Notes under the pieces: generated by a model
Databases searched by the model: none
What the model saw: only the letters and a program-made list of their open reading frames with translations
Told to the model about the DNA's origin: nothing
Assembly (NCBI RefSeq): GCF_040364665.1
Contig: NZ_BAABWX010000004.1
Location: 62,001 to 126,000, forward strand
DNA: 64,000 nucleotides
Direction of reading: 5' to 3'
From: Cognatishimia sp. WU-CL00825
GTDB taxonomy: Bacteria > Pseudomonadota > Alphaproteobacteria > Rhodobacterales > Rhodobacteraceae
Made by a program: the position numbers and the translations under genes
Shown here: positions 33,377-41,283 of the stretch, piece by piece
How the letters are laid out: each line of letters begins with the position of its first letter
How positions within the stretch are numbered: the stretch's first letter is position 1

Positions 33377-34102
33377 ATGAAAGAAGCTAAAGTCAGACTG
33401 TATGTAGAGCACCCCTTGGGGGCAGGGCAATCCATTCCATTGGATCGTGACCAAGCACATTATCTTTTTGGGGTGATGCGTTTGGCACTCGGCGACCAGA
33501 TCCTTGTTTTTAACGGAACAGAAGGAGAGTGGCGGGCCGAGGTCGTTAAGGCCGGAAAACGTGCAGGCATCCTTGCATGTGTTAAACAAACCAAACCGTT
33601 GCAAATGCCACCGGATCTTTGGTTGATCTTTGCCCCCATAAAAAAGGCGCGCACAGATTTCATTGTTGAAAAAGCCGCCGAAATGGGCGCAGCGCGCATT
33701 CTGCCGGTAACCACTCACTTCACCAATTCGGAACGCATTCGCCAAGATCGTTTGCAAGCCCATGCTGTTGAAGCAGCAGAACAATGCGGCGGAACTTATG
33801 TGCCAGAGGTGACGGACCTGCAAAAACTTGATCGATTGTTGGCGGATTGGCCAAAGGATCGCCAGTTGATGTTTTGCGACGAAGCCGAGGTTGGCTCTGC
33901 CAAACGATTGGGCACCGTTGCTGGCGAAAAATGGGCGATCCTGATTGGTCCAGAAGGAGGGTTTTCTGACGCTGAGCGAACGCGGCTGCATGCGCATGCG
34001 CAAACACATGTTGTCTCGCTTGGTCCGCGCATTTTGCGGGCCGATACAGCATCGGTCGCTGCAATGACATTGTGGCAGCAAGCGCTGGGCGATTGGCAAT
34101 GA
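33377..34102 (+). CDS. rsmE: 16S rRNA (uracil1498-N3)-methyltransferase RsmE
   Basis: RsmE methylates U1498 of 16S rRNA. The N-terminal PUA-like part includes HYLFGVMRLALGDQILVFNG, and the SPOUT knot region has the SAM-binding IGPEGGFSDAE and LGPRILRADTA. The length of 241 is normal. It overlaps the following GNAT-like gene at ATGA. With the GNAT remnant, a membrane protein and gshA it seems to form one rightward operon. Confidence 0.95.
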   Translation: MKEAKVRLYVEHPLGAGQSIPLDRDQAHYLFGVMRLALGDQILVFNGTEGEWRAEVVKAGKRAGILACVKQTKPLQMPPDLWLIFAPIKKARTDFIVEKAAEMGAARILPVTTHFTNSERIRQDRLQAHAVEAAEQCGGTYVPEVTDLQKLDRLLADWPKDRQLMFCDEAEVGSAKRLGTVAGEKWAILIGPEGGFSDAERTRLHAHAQTHVVSLGPRILRADTASVAAMTLWQQALGDWQ

Positions 34103-34341
34103 TACGCAAGGCGCGGATCGGCGGAGTATTTGTGCCGCATAAAAATCGCAATCGCGGGCTTGCGGGACGCCTGATCCTTTCCCATCTCAATGAACTAAGA
34201 AACGAAGGCGTTAAGCGGGCAATTCTTTTTGCCGCCAGCGCGGCCGCGGCGAAGGCTTATGAAAAAATAGGCTTTCAACACATTAGGTTTTATCAGGTTG
34301 CTTTGCTGAAAGCGCGCCGGGTCATTGGAGAGATCAAATGA
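34099..34341 (+). pseudogene. GNAT acetyltransferase C-terminal remnant (coding frame intact)
   Basis: This 80-codon frame contains only the acetyl-CoA-binding half of a GNAT fold: IGGVFVPHKNRNRGLAGRLI (motif A, with R/Q-x-x-G-x-A replaced by RNRGLA), then LFAASAAAAKAYEKIGFQHI. Intact relatives carry about 150-200 residues before this part. The start at 34099 is fused to the rsmE stop as ATGA, and its end is fused to the next gene at 34338, with no stop or shift. It may be a decayed gene kept for translational coupling, or a minimal protein with a new role. Type is marked pseudogene with reservation. Confidence 0.6.
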
Positions 34342-34847
34342 GCTTTATCCGCCCAGAGGCGCGAATATTTTTTCTGAAATGGCGAGAGGTCCTGATCGGG
34401 CTGGTCGTGCTTTTGCTTGGTCTTTACTGGGTGTCTGGGTCGGGCATATTGCGCTGGATTGGGGTCGCGGTTGCGATCGGTGGTGGTATTTTAATGTACA
34501 CAGGTTTGCAGCGCGGACGCTTTATGTCAGAGCGTGGCGGCCCTGGCATTGTGACCGTTGATGAAGGCGAGGTGAGTTACTATGGACCGATTTCAGGCGG
34601 TATCGTTTCCATGAGTGACTTGACGTTGCTGACATTGGATCAGGTTTCGGTGCCTCCGGTCTGGGTTTTACATCAAATCGGGCAAGCTGATATTGCCATC
34701 CCTGTGAATGCCGAAGGCGCAGAGGCTCTGTTTGATGCCTTTGCCAGTTTACCGGGCATACGCACAGATCATTTGGTCAGCAGCCTAAATGGACGCAGTG
34801 CTCAACCTGTCGTGATATGGGCCAAAGAGGCGCTCACCTTGCATTGA
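34338..34847 (+). CDS. membrane protein of unknown function in the gshA operon
   Basis: This 169-residue protein has two adjacent hydrophobic helices near the N-terminus (VLIGLVVLLLGLYWVSGSG, and WIGVAVAIGGGILMYTGL) and a soluble beta-rich part after them (VTVDEGEVSYYGP, LTLLTLDQVSVPPVWVL) resembling a bacterial PH-like fold. It overlaps the GNAT remnant by ATGA and precedes gshA by 66 bases. I do not recognise a named family. A role in membrane or redox state is only inferred from position. Confidence 0.72.
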   Translation: MSFIRPEARIFFLKWREVLIGLVVLLLGLYWVSGSGILRWIGVAVAIGGGILMYTGLQRGRFMSERGGPGIVTVDEGEVSYYGPISGGIVSMSDLTLLTLDQVSVPPVWVLHQIGQADIAIPVNAEGAEALFDAFASLPGIRTDHLVSSLNGRSAQPVVIWAKEALTLH

Positions 34848-34913
34848 CACTGCCCCCAATTCGTTACACCAAAGCAAATCAAGCGATAGCCCAATAGGAT
34901 CGGAGCAAAGCGA

Positions 34914-36284
34914 ATGTCCATCCCTCAGTCCGGCGGCGGACCGATTGAACGTCACGAACAACTGGCCGAATACTTGGCGGATGGCTGCAAGCCCCGCGAA
35001 GACTGGCGCATCGGAACCGAGCATGAAAAATTCGGCTTTTGTAAAGATTCACTAAAACCATTGCCCTATGCTGGCGAGCGCTCGATCCAAGCTGTGTTGG
35101 AAGGCCTGCGTGATGGCCACGGTTGGGCCCCCGTTCAAGAAGCTGGAAAGCTAATTGGTCTGGAAAAAGATGGTGCAAATGTTTCGTTGGAACCGGGTGG
35201 GCAGCTAGAGCTTTCTGGTGCTCCGCTGGTGTCGATCCATGAGACCTGTGATGAGGTAAACGCCCATCTCAAAGATGTGAAAGACATCGCTGACAAAATA
35301 GGCGTGAAATTTATTGGTTTGGGGGCCGCCCCGATCTGGAGCCACGAAGAAATGCCCGTAATGCCTAAAGGGCGTTACAAGCTGATGACCGATTACATGG
35401 ATCGCGTCGGCACCATGGGTAAATCCATGATGTACCGGACCTGCACAGTTCAAGTGAACCTGGATTTCGGATCGGAAGCAGACATGGTGCAAAAACTGCG
35501 CGTTGCTTTGGCCTTGCAGCCAGTGGCGACAGCTTTGTTTGCAAACTCTCCGTTCTTTGATGGCAAGCCAAATGGTCACAAATCTTGGCGCTCGCGCGTA
35601 TGGCGGGATTTGGACAATGCCCGCACAGGCATGTTGCCTTTTGTTTTCGAAGACGGATTCGGGTTTGAACGTTGGGCCGAATACGCCTTGGACGTGCCCA
35701 TGTATTTTGTCTATCGCGACGGCAAGTACATTGATGCATTGGGACAAAGTTTCCGCGATTTCCTGGTTGGAAAACTTCCGGCGCTACCAGGGGAAACGCC
35801 AACACTAAGCGATTGGGCGGACCATTTGACCACCGCTTTCCCCGAAGCGCGCATCAAGAAATTCATGGAAATGCGCGGCGCAGACGGAGGCCCATGGCGC
35901 CGCCTTTGCGCTTTGCCGGCCTTTTGGGTTGGATTGATGTATGACCAATCGTCTTTGGATGCGGCCTGGGATCTTGTGAAAGACTGGGATGCTGACACCC
36001 GTGAAGCCCTGCGCGTTGCAGCGTCTGAAAAAGGTTTGCAGGGGCAGGTTGGCAAGATCGACATGCACGAGCTTGCAGGTCAAGTTGTTGCAATCTCTGA
36101 GGCGGGTTTGAAGAGCCGAGCGATGCCAGGTGCTGGCGGTTTGGTGCCGGATGAGACCCACTTTTTGAACGCTTTGAAAGAGAGCCTCGAAACCGGAAAA
36201 ACACCCGCTGATGAGTTGCTTGAGCACTATCACGGGGACTGGAACGGTGATTTGACGCGAATTTATGGCGACTACAGCTATTGA
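34914..36284 (+). CDS. gshA: glutamate-cysteine ligase (plant/alphaproteobacterial type)
   Basis: GshA makes gamma-glutamylcysteine, the first and limiting step of glutathione synthesis. The 456-residue length, IGTEHEKFGF and VSLEPGGQLELSGAP are the ATP and glutamate site, and MYRTCTVQVNLDF fits the class that resembles plant enzymes. In plants a disulfide controls activity; the same cysteine pair is not evident here. A terminator follows at 36308-36332. Glutathione synthetase gshB is elsewhere. Confidence 0.95.
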   Translation: MSIPQSGGGPIERHEQLAEYLADGCKPREDWRIGTEHEKFGFCKDSLKPLPYAGERSIQAVLEGLRDGHGWAPVQEAGKLIGLEKDGANVSLEPGGQLELSGAPLVSIHETCDEVNAHLKDVKDIADKIGVKFIGLGAAPIWSHEEMPVMPKGRYKLMTDYMDRVGTMGKSMMYRTCTVQVNLDFGSEADMVQKLRVALALQPVATALFANSPFFDGKPNGHKSWRSRVWRDLDNARTGMLPFVFEDGFGFERWAEYALDVPMYFVYRDGKYIDALGQSFRDFLVGKLPALPGETPTLSDWADHLTTAFPEARIKKFMEMRGADGGPWRRLCALPAFWVGLMYDQSSLDAAWDLVKDWDADTREALRVAASEKGLQGQVGKIDMHELAGQVVAISEAGLKSRAMPGAGGLVPDETHFLNALKESLETGKTPADELLEHYHGDWNGDLTRIYGDYSY

Positions 36285-36307
36285 GCTGAATAAGTTTCAA
36301 ATTGGGC

Positions 36308-36332
36308 GGCGCATTTCTGCGCCTTCCTTTTT
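36308..36332 (+). terminator. Rho-independent terminator after gshA
   Basis: GGCGCA-TTTC-TGCGCC (36308-36323) is followed by TTCCTTTTTAG. It closes the rsmE-gshA transcript 24 bases past the stop and touches the stop of the convergent YHS gene. Confidence 0.8.
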
Positions 36333-36804
36333 AGTTTAACAACTCGTCGGGCGAAACATTCTCGATGTCACCCCAGTTGTTATCCGCTTTCTCGATAAAG
36401 CCGGGGATGTCCGTGTTCCAGCGCTCCTGAATATCTTGCGAGATATTCAGGAACAATTCCCCGTCTACAACGCGCCAAAGCGTTGGGTCTCCGTCAAACT
36501 TGAAGCCCATCGCCGCTCCAAAGGCACAATAACCTCCATATTGGGGCAGATATGCCTCTGGGTTGGCTTCAAATGTTGCCTTATGTTCTTCTGATGCAAA
36601 GCGATAGGTGGCTTCGTTATAGGTCGACGTAATCTGCCAGTTTCCTGGGCTTGCCTTGTTTTCTGTAAAATATGCGACAGGGTCATAGCCTTGAAGCGCA
36701 AGTCCGGTGGAGGAAGCGTTAAGCTCTACGCCAGCAGCAAAAGCTGTGCCAACGAAAGTCGAGGCAAGCAAAGCGCCCCCAAACAGGGATTTAAGTTTAG
36801 TCAT
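36331..36804 (-). CDS. exported YHS-domain protein
   Basis: This 157-residue protein with an N-terminal signal peptide (MTKLKSLFGGALLASTFVGT, cleaved after AFA) carries a YHS domain (residues about 30-95), seen in GYDPVAYFTENKASPG, FASEEHKATFEANPEAYLPQ and YGGYCAFGAAMG. The domain is named for tyrosine-histidine-serine; here the order is Y-C-A-F, as in many alphaproteobacterial exported members. Such proteins are linked to metal transport or binding. ATG 36804 has AAAGGT before it; a further 12 codons upstream are open. Function is unknown. Confidence 0.8.
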   Translation of the reverse strand: MTKLKSLFGGALLASTFVGTAFAAGVELNASSTGLALQGYDPVAYFTENKASPGNWQITSTYNEATYRFASEEHKATFEANPEAYLPQYGGYCAFGAAMGFKFDGDPTLWRVVDGELFLNISQDIQERWNTDIPGFIEKADNNWGDIENVSPDELLN

Positions 36805-37018
36805 GATTTTACCTTTTAGTTTGTTTGGGTCTACCGGCAAAAACTTCCGTTAGACCAAATTTGCGAAGGGCCGTAATTGCGACCCTCTAAAAGCAATATC
36901 GCGACGCAGCTGTTCACATTCAAAACAACAAGATTTGAGTGTGCAGCAGCGCAGAACGCCTGTGACTTGACGAAGGTTAATCTAACTTGCGCTGTGACTG
37001 CCTATAGCGAAAAGGCCG

Positions 37019-37624
37019 CTATTTTTGCCCGATCTTGGGTTCAGTGCCTGTTCGCAACCGCGCAACGTTCTCTTTGTGGCGCCAGAACACCAAAAGTGTC
37101 ACCGCGATGCCAAGCAGGAAAACTTGACCAAACCCAAGCAGTACAACCCAAAAAGTCGTGGAGGCGGCCGAAACGAGTGCCGAAAGCGAAGAGATGCGCC
37201 CGATCAAGGCTGTGAGCAGCCAGGTCAAGCAGCACGCAATCCCAACAGGCCAGGCCAGCGCGAGCATCAGCCCCAAGAAGGTCGCAACACCCTTGCCGCC
37301 TTTGAATTTCAACCAGATAGGAAAGCAGTGACCCAAAAACGCCAGCAAGCCAGCCACCTGTGCGGCATCTTCGCCCGCCAGAAGTCGGGCGATTAGAACG
37401 GCAATTGCGCCTTTGCCACCATCCAACAATAGCGTTGCAGCAGCGGCGGGTTTTGACCCGGTGCGCAGCACATTTGTCGTGCCAATATTGCCAGAGCCAA
37501 TTTCGCGCAGATTGCCAAGTCCAAATACCCGGGTGATGACAATGCCAAAGGGAATAGAACCAAATAAATACCCAATCAGGCCCCAAATCATGAGCGCGAA
37601 AATCCCGGTTTCCAGTGCAGGCAT
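37019..37624 (-). CDS. plsY: glycerol-3-phosphate acyltransferase PlsY
   Basis: PlsY transfers an acyl group from acyl phosphate to glycerol-3-phosphate, starting phospholipid synthesis in the membrane. The length of 201 is normal with about five helices. GYLFGSIPFGIVI, then REIGSGNIGTTNVLRTG, LLLDGGKGAIAV, and LAFLGHCFPIWLKFKGGKG (all three catalytic motifs) are present. It is coupled to the upstream dihydroorotase-like gene by TGATG and lies last in the pyrB operon. The 214-base gap between its stop and the YHS start holds no supported gene. Confidence 0.94.
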   Translation of the reverse strand: MPALETGIFALMIWGLIGYLFGSIPFGIVITRVFGLGNLREIGSGNIGTTNVLRTGSKPAAAATLLLDGGKGAIAVLIARLLAGEDAAQVAGLLAFLGHCFPIWLKFKGGKGVATFLGLMLALAWPVGIACCLTWLLTALIGRISSLSALVSAASTTFWVVLLGFGQVFLLGIAVTLLVFWRHKENVARLRTGTEPKIGQK

Positions 37625-38901
37625 CAGTTTCTCCGGTAGACGGCCTCTCCGGCCACATAAGTTGCCAGCACCTTACCCTGCATACGCTGGCCGTCAAACG
37701 GCGTATTCTTAGATTTTGAGTGCAGTTTAAAACGGTCCAACACAAAGGGCGCGTCTGGATCAAACAGCACAAGATCTGCAGGCGCACCTTCGCAAAGGCG
37801 ACCGCTGGGCAAGCCAAGTCTTGTGGCTGGGTTGAGCGCCATGGCGCGAAACAATTCCGCTAATGTCAGTTGCTCGGCGTGATAAAGACGCAGCGCCGCA
37901 GGCAGCAAGGTCTCAAGCGCCACTGCACCCGATGCAGCCTCCTCAAATGGCAGACGTTTGCTTTCTTCATCCTGGGGCGTGTGCATAGAGCTGATGATGT
38001 CGATCAAGCCGGACTTTACGGCCTCGACCATCGCCAGACGATCGGTTTCGCTGCGCAATGGGGGTTTAACCTTAAAGAAGGTTCGGTAATCTGCCACGTC
38101 CAATTCGTTCAACGTCAAATGGTGGATTGAGGTGCCTGCGGTGACGTCAAATCCGTTCGCTTTTGCGCGCTCCAACGCGGGCAACGCGCGCGTAGTTGTG
38201 ATTTGGTCGGCATGGTATTTTACACCGGTCATTTCGACCATTGCGATATCACGATCAAGTCCCATGCGTTCCGCCATGGGAGAAACCGCAGGCAACCCCC
38301 GCAGGCTGGCAAATTTGCCTGATGTTGTAGCCGCGCCCTTGCTCAATACGGGTTCCTGAGGATGTGCAATAACCAAGGCCCCCAAACTGCGCGCATAGAT
38401 CAAGGCGCGCGCATAGACTTTGGTGTCCGTGACAACGTGATCACAATCGGTAAAGGCGACGGCCCCAGCATCCAGCAAAAAGCCAAATTCAGTCATCTCG
38501 CGGCCAGCGCGATCTTTTGTAAGGGCTGCCATCGGCACAACGTTTACTGGGGCCGCTTCGTTGGCCCGCCGTGTCGCAAATTCCAACGTTTCCGGGCTGT
38601 CGATGGTTGGGGTGGTGTCCGGCCGTGTGACAATTGTTGTGACGCCGCCAGCCGCCGCCGCGCGTCCCGCGGATTTATAGCTTTCTTTGTGGCGCTCGCC
38701 CGGCTCGCAGACTTTCACACCCAAATCGACAATGCCTGGCGCAAGGCATTTGCCCTGACAATCCACAACTTTATCAGCCTTATGGGTGGTAATCTCGCTG
38801 CCTTGGGCGATGATAACGCCGTTCTCGACGATCAGGCTGCCCATAGATTCTGTTTTGGTTTCCGGATCAATCAGGCGGGCATTGGTGAAAAGAAGACTCA
38901 T
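37624..38901 (-). CDS. dihydroorotase homologue lacking metal ligands (PyrX/PyrC' type)
   Basis: This amidohydrolase-fold protein of 425 residues aligns with type I dihydroorotase but has lost its metal site. Where active enzymes have D-x-H-x-H it reads D59-L-G61-V-K63. The HVST metal histidine region reads YHADQITT, and the DHAPH motif reads MHTPQ. Flanking family segments are intact (CLAPGIVDLG, EPGERHKESYKSAG, PFEEAASGAVALETLLPAA). Such non-catalytic homologues act as structural partners of aspartate transcarbamoylase in Pseudomonas, and pyrB is in the same operon here. An active PyrC must be elsewhere in the genome. Confidence 0.88.
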   Translation of the reverse strand: MSLLFTNARLIDPETKTESMGSLIVENGVIIAQGSEITTHKADKVVDCQGKCLAPGIVDLGVKVCEPGERHKESYKSAGRAAAAGGVTTIVTRPDTTPTIDSPETLEFATRRANEAAPVNVVPMAALTKDRAGREMTEFGFLLDAGAVAFTDCDHVVTDTKVYARALIYARSLGALVIAHPQEPVLSKGAATTSGKFASLRGLPAVSPMAERMGLDRDIAMVEMTGVKYHADQITTTRALPALERAKANGFDVTAGTSIHHLTLNELDVADYRTFFKVKPPLRSETDRLAMVEAVKSGLIDIISSMHTPQDEESKRLPFEEAASGAVALETLLPAALRLYHAEQLTLAELFRAMALNPATRLGLPSGRLCEGAPADLVLFDPDAPFVLDRFKLHSKSKNTPFDGQRMQGKVLATYVAGEAVYRRN

Positions 38902-38998
38902 TGCGCTGCGGGTCCTTTTTTGGCCATGGCCTGATCTACCATCGTGCAAGGGACATGCAATTTTGACGCCATAAGGTCAACCAATTCTATGTTCTGCT

Positions 38999-39556
38999 TC
39001 ACAAAAACAACACCCAAATCAACAGCGCCAGCACGATAAGTAAGCCCGGTAGTAGCAGCACAGCTTTGACAACGGAAAAATGCGCATTGCTTGGCGGCGT
39101 AGCCAGATTTGCAGGCTCGGTGGCGGACTTGTTAGGCAAAGGTTCAAAAGTCACATTATGGGTCTCTTCTTCAAACATCTCTATGAGTTGCACCGCTGGG
39201 TGCAGCGTCAAATGCACCTCCTGTTGTTCGAATGCTCGGGAATATAAAATCAAGACGATGTCCTGGACCTGATCTAACAGGGCGCGGTGCTCAGAGATCG
39301 TCGCTTCAGAAACCCCGGCCCCCTGAACCAGATAATTTGCAAGCCCGAGCCCTTCTAAATCGGCAATGTTGAATATCTCTGCATAGCCTGCGTCGATCCA
39401 GTCCAACCCAACCAGTGTTGCTATCGCCGCCGCGGTGGGGGGCATATCTCTCTGGGGGTTTTGGATACGGTCAAGTTCCGCCTCTGTGATCTCGACCGTG
39501 AACAGGCGTATACGCCCGGTTTCCAATTCAGAGACATGGAATACATCGTCAGACAT
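38999..39556 (-). CDS. tail-anchored protein of unknown function in the pyrB operon
   Basis: This 185-residue protein has no named family that I recognise. A helical, acidic N-terminal part (VFHVSELETGRIRLFTVEIT, then DRIQNPQRDMPPTAAAIATL) is followed by a C-terminal hydrophobic anchor (SVVKAVLLLPGLLIVLALLI) with only a few residues after it, so the bulk is cytoplasmic. It overlaps the PH-like gene by eight bases. It lies between the PH-like gene and the dihydroorotase homologue in the same direction. Confidence 0.75.
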   Translation of the reverse strand: MSDDVFHVSELETGRIRLFTVEITEAELDRIQNPQRDMPPTAAAIATLVGLDWIDAGYAEIFNIADLEGLGLANYLVQGAGVSEATISEHRALLDQVQDIVLILYSRAFEQQEVHLTLHPAVQLIEMFEEETHNVTFEPLPNKSATEPANLATPPSNAHFSVVKAVLLLPGLLIVLALLIWVLFL

Positions 39557-40043
39557 TTAGATCCCCTTTTGCCTCGGCAACCGCCAACTTAAGCTTCGCT
39601 TGAATGGTCCTGACGGGCCCAACATAGCGCAGAACGGTCACGCGCCCATCTTTCGTGGTTAGCCGCAGTGCCCACCACATCCATCGGCGACACCGCACAA
39701 CATCAGTAAGGTTGATCCATGCCTGCCCGCTGTCTTCATCAGGGTTTTGAAACCAAAGGCGCTGATTTGTCAAAATCCAACGGTCGCGCCGGCGTTGCCG
39801 CCATTCTTCGAAATCGCCGAATACAAAGGCATAAAACAAAGCGGCAATCAGACCTCCAACCAGCGCCAGCAATAGCCCAAACCCAAGTTGAGGAATGCCC
39901 AAAAAAGCGATGGCGGTCAAAAACGCGACCCAAAGTGTGCGCTGAAGGAACAATCCAAGTTTTGGCTGGTAGGTCGCAACAAGGCGTTCGTCAGGCGAAA
40001 GATCAACCTCGGGATGGTCAATGCTATCGTCTGCTTGCGCCAT
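39549..40043 (-). CDS. bacterial PH-like membrane protein in the pyrB operon
   Basis: This 164-residue protein has two central hydrophobic helices (LWVAFLTAIAFLGIPQLGFG, and LLALVGGLIAALFYAFVFG) and then RRRDRWILTNQRLWFQNPDED with a tryptophan-rich strand ILTNQRLWF typical of bPH2/YdbT-like domains. The function of such domains is unknown; some act in stress or lipid sensing. It starts 6 bases after the 33-codon membrane peptide and overlaps the tail-anchored protein at its end. Confidence 0.75.
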   Translation of the reverse strand: MAQADDSIDHPEVDLSPDERLVATYQPKLGLFLQRTLWVAFLTAIAFLGIPQLGFGLLLALVGGLIAALFYAFVFGDFEEWRQRRRDRWILTNQRLWFQNPDEDSGQAWINLTDVVRCRRWMWWALRLTTKDGRVTVLRYVGPVRTIQAKLKLAVAEAKGDLNV

Positions 40044-40049
40044 GCTGAG

Positions 40050-40151
40050 TTATCCACCGACCCAAATCATCAGCCCGACAATCGCAAACATCACCAAAAG
40101 CGCGATGGTTGCCACACGGCCACTCATTTTCGGGTCTTTAGGATCTTCCAT
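40050..40151 (-). CDS. 33-residue single-span membrane peptide after pyrB
   Basis: This small gene is easily missed. It begins with ATG at 40151, which lies beyond the pyrB stop as TGATATG with a GAGG site before it. It encodes an acidic-basic start (MEDPKDPKMSGR), one membrane helix (VATIALLVMFAIVGLMIWVG) and ends in GG. A TAA stop follows, then a 6-base gap to the next gene. Position, ribosome-binding site, hydrophobic helix and an intact frame in a tight operon support it. Function is unknown. Confidence 0.78.
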   Translation of the reverse strand: MEDPKDPKMSGRVATIALLVMFAIVGLMIWVGG

Positions 40152-40152
40152 A

Positions 40153-41109
40153 TCAAACCTCTATAGGCGCGTTTTTGCGCAATTCACGTTGGTTGCGCGC
40201 CAAAAGGTCCATGGCTGCCATACGCACCGCGACACCCATTTCGACCTGTTCCTGGATCACTGATCGGTTGATGTCATCCGCAATATCGCCATCAATTTCC
40301 ACACCCCGGTTCATCGGCCCCGGGTGCATGACAATCGCGTCGTTCTTGGCATGGCTCAACTTTTGCGCATCCAACCCGTATCGGTGGTAATACTCGCGCT
40401 CTGACGGAATAAATCCGCCATCCATGCGCTCGCGTTGCAGGCGCAGCATCATCACAACATCCACATCCTTCAGACCCTCGGCCATGTCTTCATAGACCTC
40501 AACACCAAATTCGCTGATCTGGCTGGGCATCAGGGTTGGAGGCCCCACAAGTCGCACGCGGTTTTCCATTTTTCCAAGCAAGATCAGGTTAGAGCGTGCC
40601 ACACGGCTATGGGCGATGTCACCACATATTGCGATATTCAGACGATGCAACCTGCCTTTGGCGCGGCGGATTGTCAGGGCGTCCAGCAATGCTTGTGTGG
40701 GGTGCTCGTGCTTGCCATCGCCGGCATTGAGCACAGCGCAATTGACCTTTTGAGCCAAAAGATCCACGGCACCGGAATGAGGGTGACGCACCACCAAAAG
40801 ATCGGGATGCATCGCGTTAAGCGTCAGGGCCGTGTCAATCAGGGTTTCGCCCTTTTTGATCGAGCTGGCCTGCATCGCCATATTCATAACGTCTGCGCCC
40901 AATCGTTTGCCGGCAATCTCAAAACTCGCCTGGGTGCGGGTGGAGTTTTCAAAAAACATATTGATTTGTGTCAGGCCCAAAAGCGCTTCTGAATGCTTCA
41001 TATCGCGTCGGTTCAGATCGACATATTGATCTGCCAGATCAAGGATTGATGTTATTTCCTCGGGTCGAAGATGTTCGATACCCAGAAGATGCTTTTGACG
41101 AAACGCCAT
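40153..41109 (-). CDS. pyrB: aspartate carbamoyltransferase catalytic subunit
   Basis: PyrB condenses carbamoyl phosphate and aspartate in pyrimidine synthesis. The carbamoyl-phosphate site is [20 protein letters not shown], followed by [27 protein letters not shown] and [13 protein letters not shown] with its conserved histidine. ATG 41109 has AAGGAG seven bases before it; the frame is open further upstream without support. No regulatory subunit (pyrI) is nearby. A degenerate dihydroorotase is in the same operon and could complete the holoenzyme. Confidence 0.96.
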   Translation of the reverse strand: MAFRQKHLLGIEHLRPEEITSILDLADQYVDLNRRDMKHSEALLGLTQINMFFENSTRTQASFEIAGKRLGADVMNMAMQASSIKKGETLIDTALTLNAMHPDLLVVRHPHSGAVDLLAQKVNCAVLNAGDGKHEHPTQALLDALTIRRAKGRLHRLNIAICGDIAHSRVARSNLILLGKMENRVRLVGPPTLMPSQISEFGVEVYEDMAEGLKDVDVVMMLRLQRERMDGGFIPSEREYYHRYGLDAQKLSHAKNDAIVMHPGPMNRGVEIDGDIADDINRSVIQEQVEMGVAVRMAAMDLLARNQRELRKNAPIEV

Positions 41110-41184
41110 TGCGAAGCTCCTTGTCTGATCTTTGCTGCTTATAGAAAGCCGCTGAGCCTGCTGCAAGCCGCCTCTGGCCTTGTG

Positions 41185-41199
41185 CTTGACGAAAATACC
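41185..41199. repeat. intergenic motif (copy B)
   Basis: CTTGACGAAAATACC matches the 23050-23064 motif with one difference. It lies within a larger GCCTC/GAGGC-flanked region (about 41169-41211) and between pyrB and the uracil-DNA glycosylase gene, which are divergent. No promoter role can be shown. Confidence 0.5.
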
Positions 41200-41283
41200 C
41201 CCGCCGGAGGCATCAGCACGCGCAAATCAGATCAGGCGATTTGTTTGGTTTTCCCGACGCGGTCCACAGGGTAGGGTGCTGCT

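Noticed and set aside
33365..34099. A long minus-strand extension of ubiA (566 codons in total).
   Set aside because: It is antisense to rsmE and does not resemble UbiA; the family N-terminus starts at 33364.
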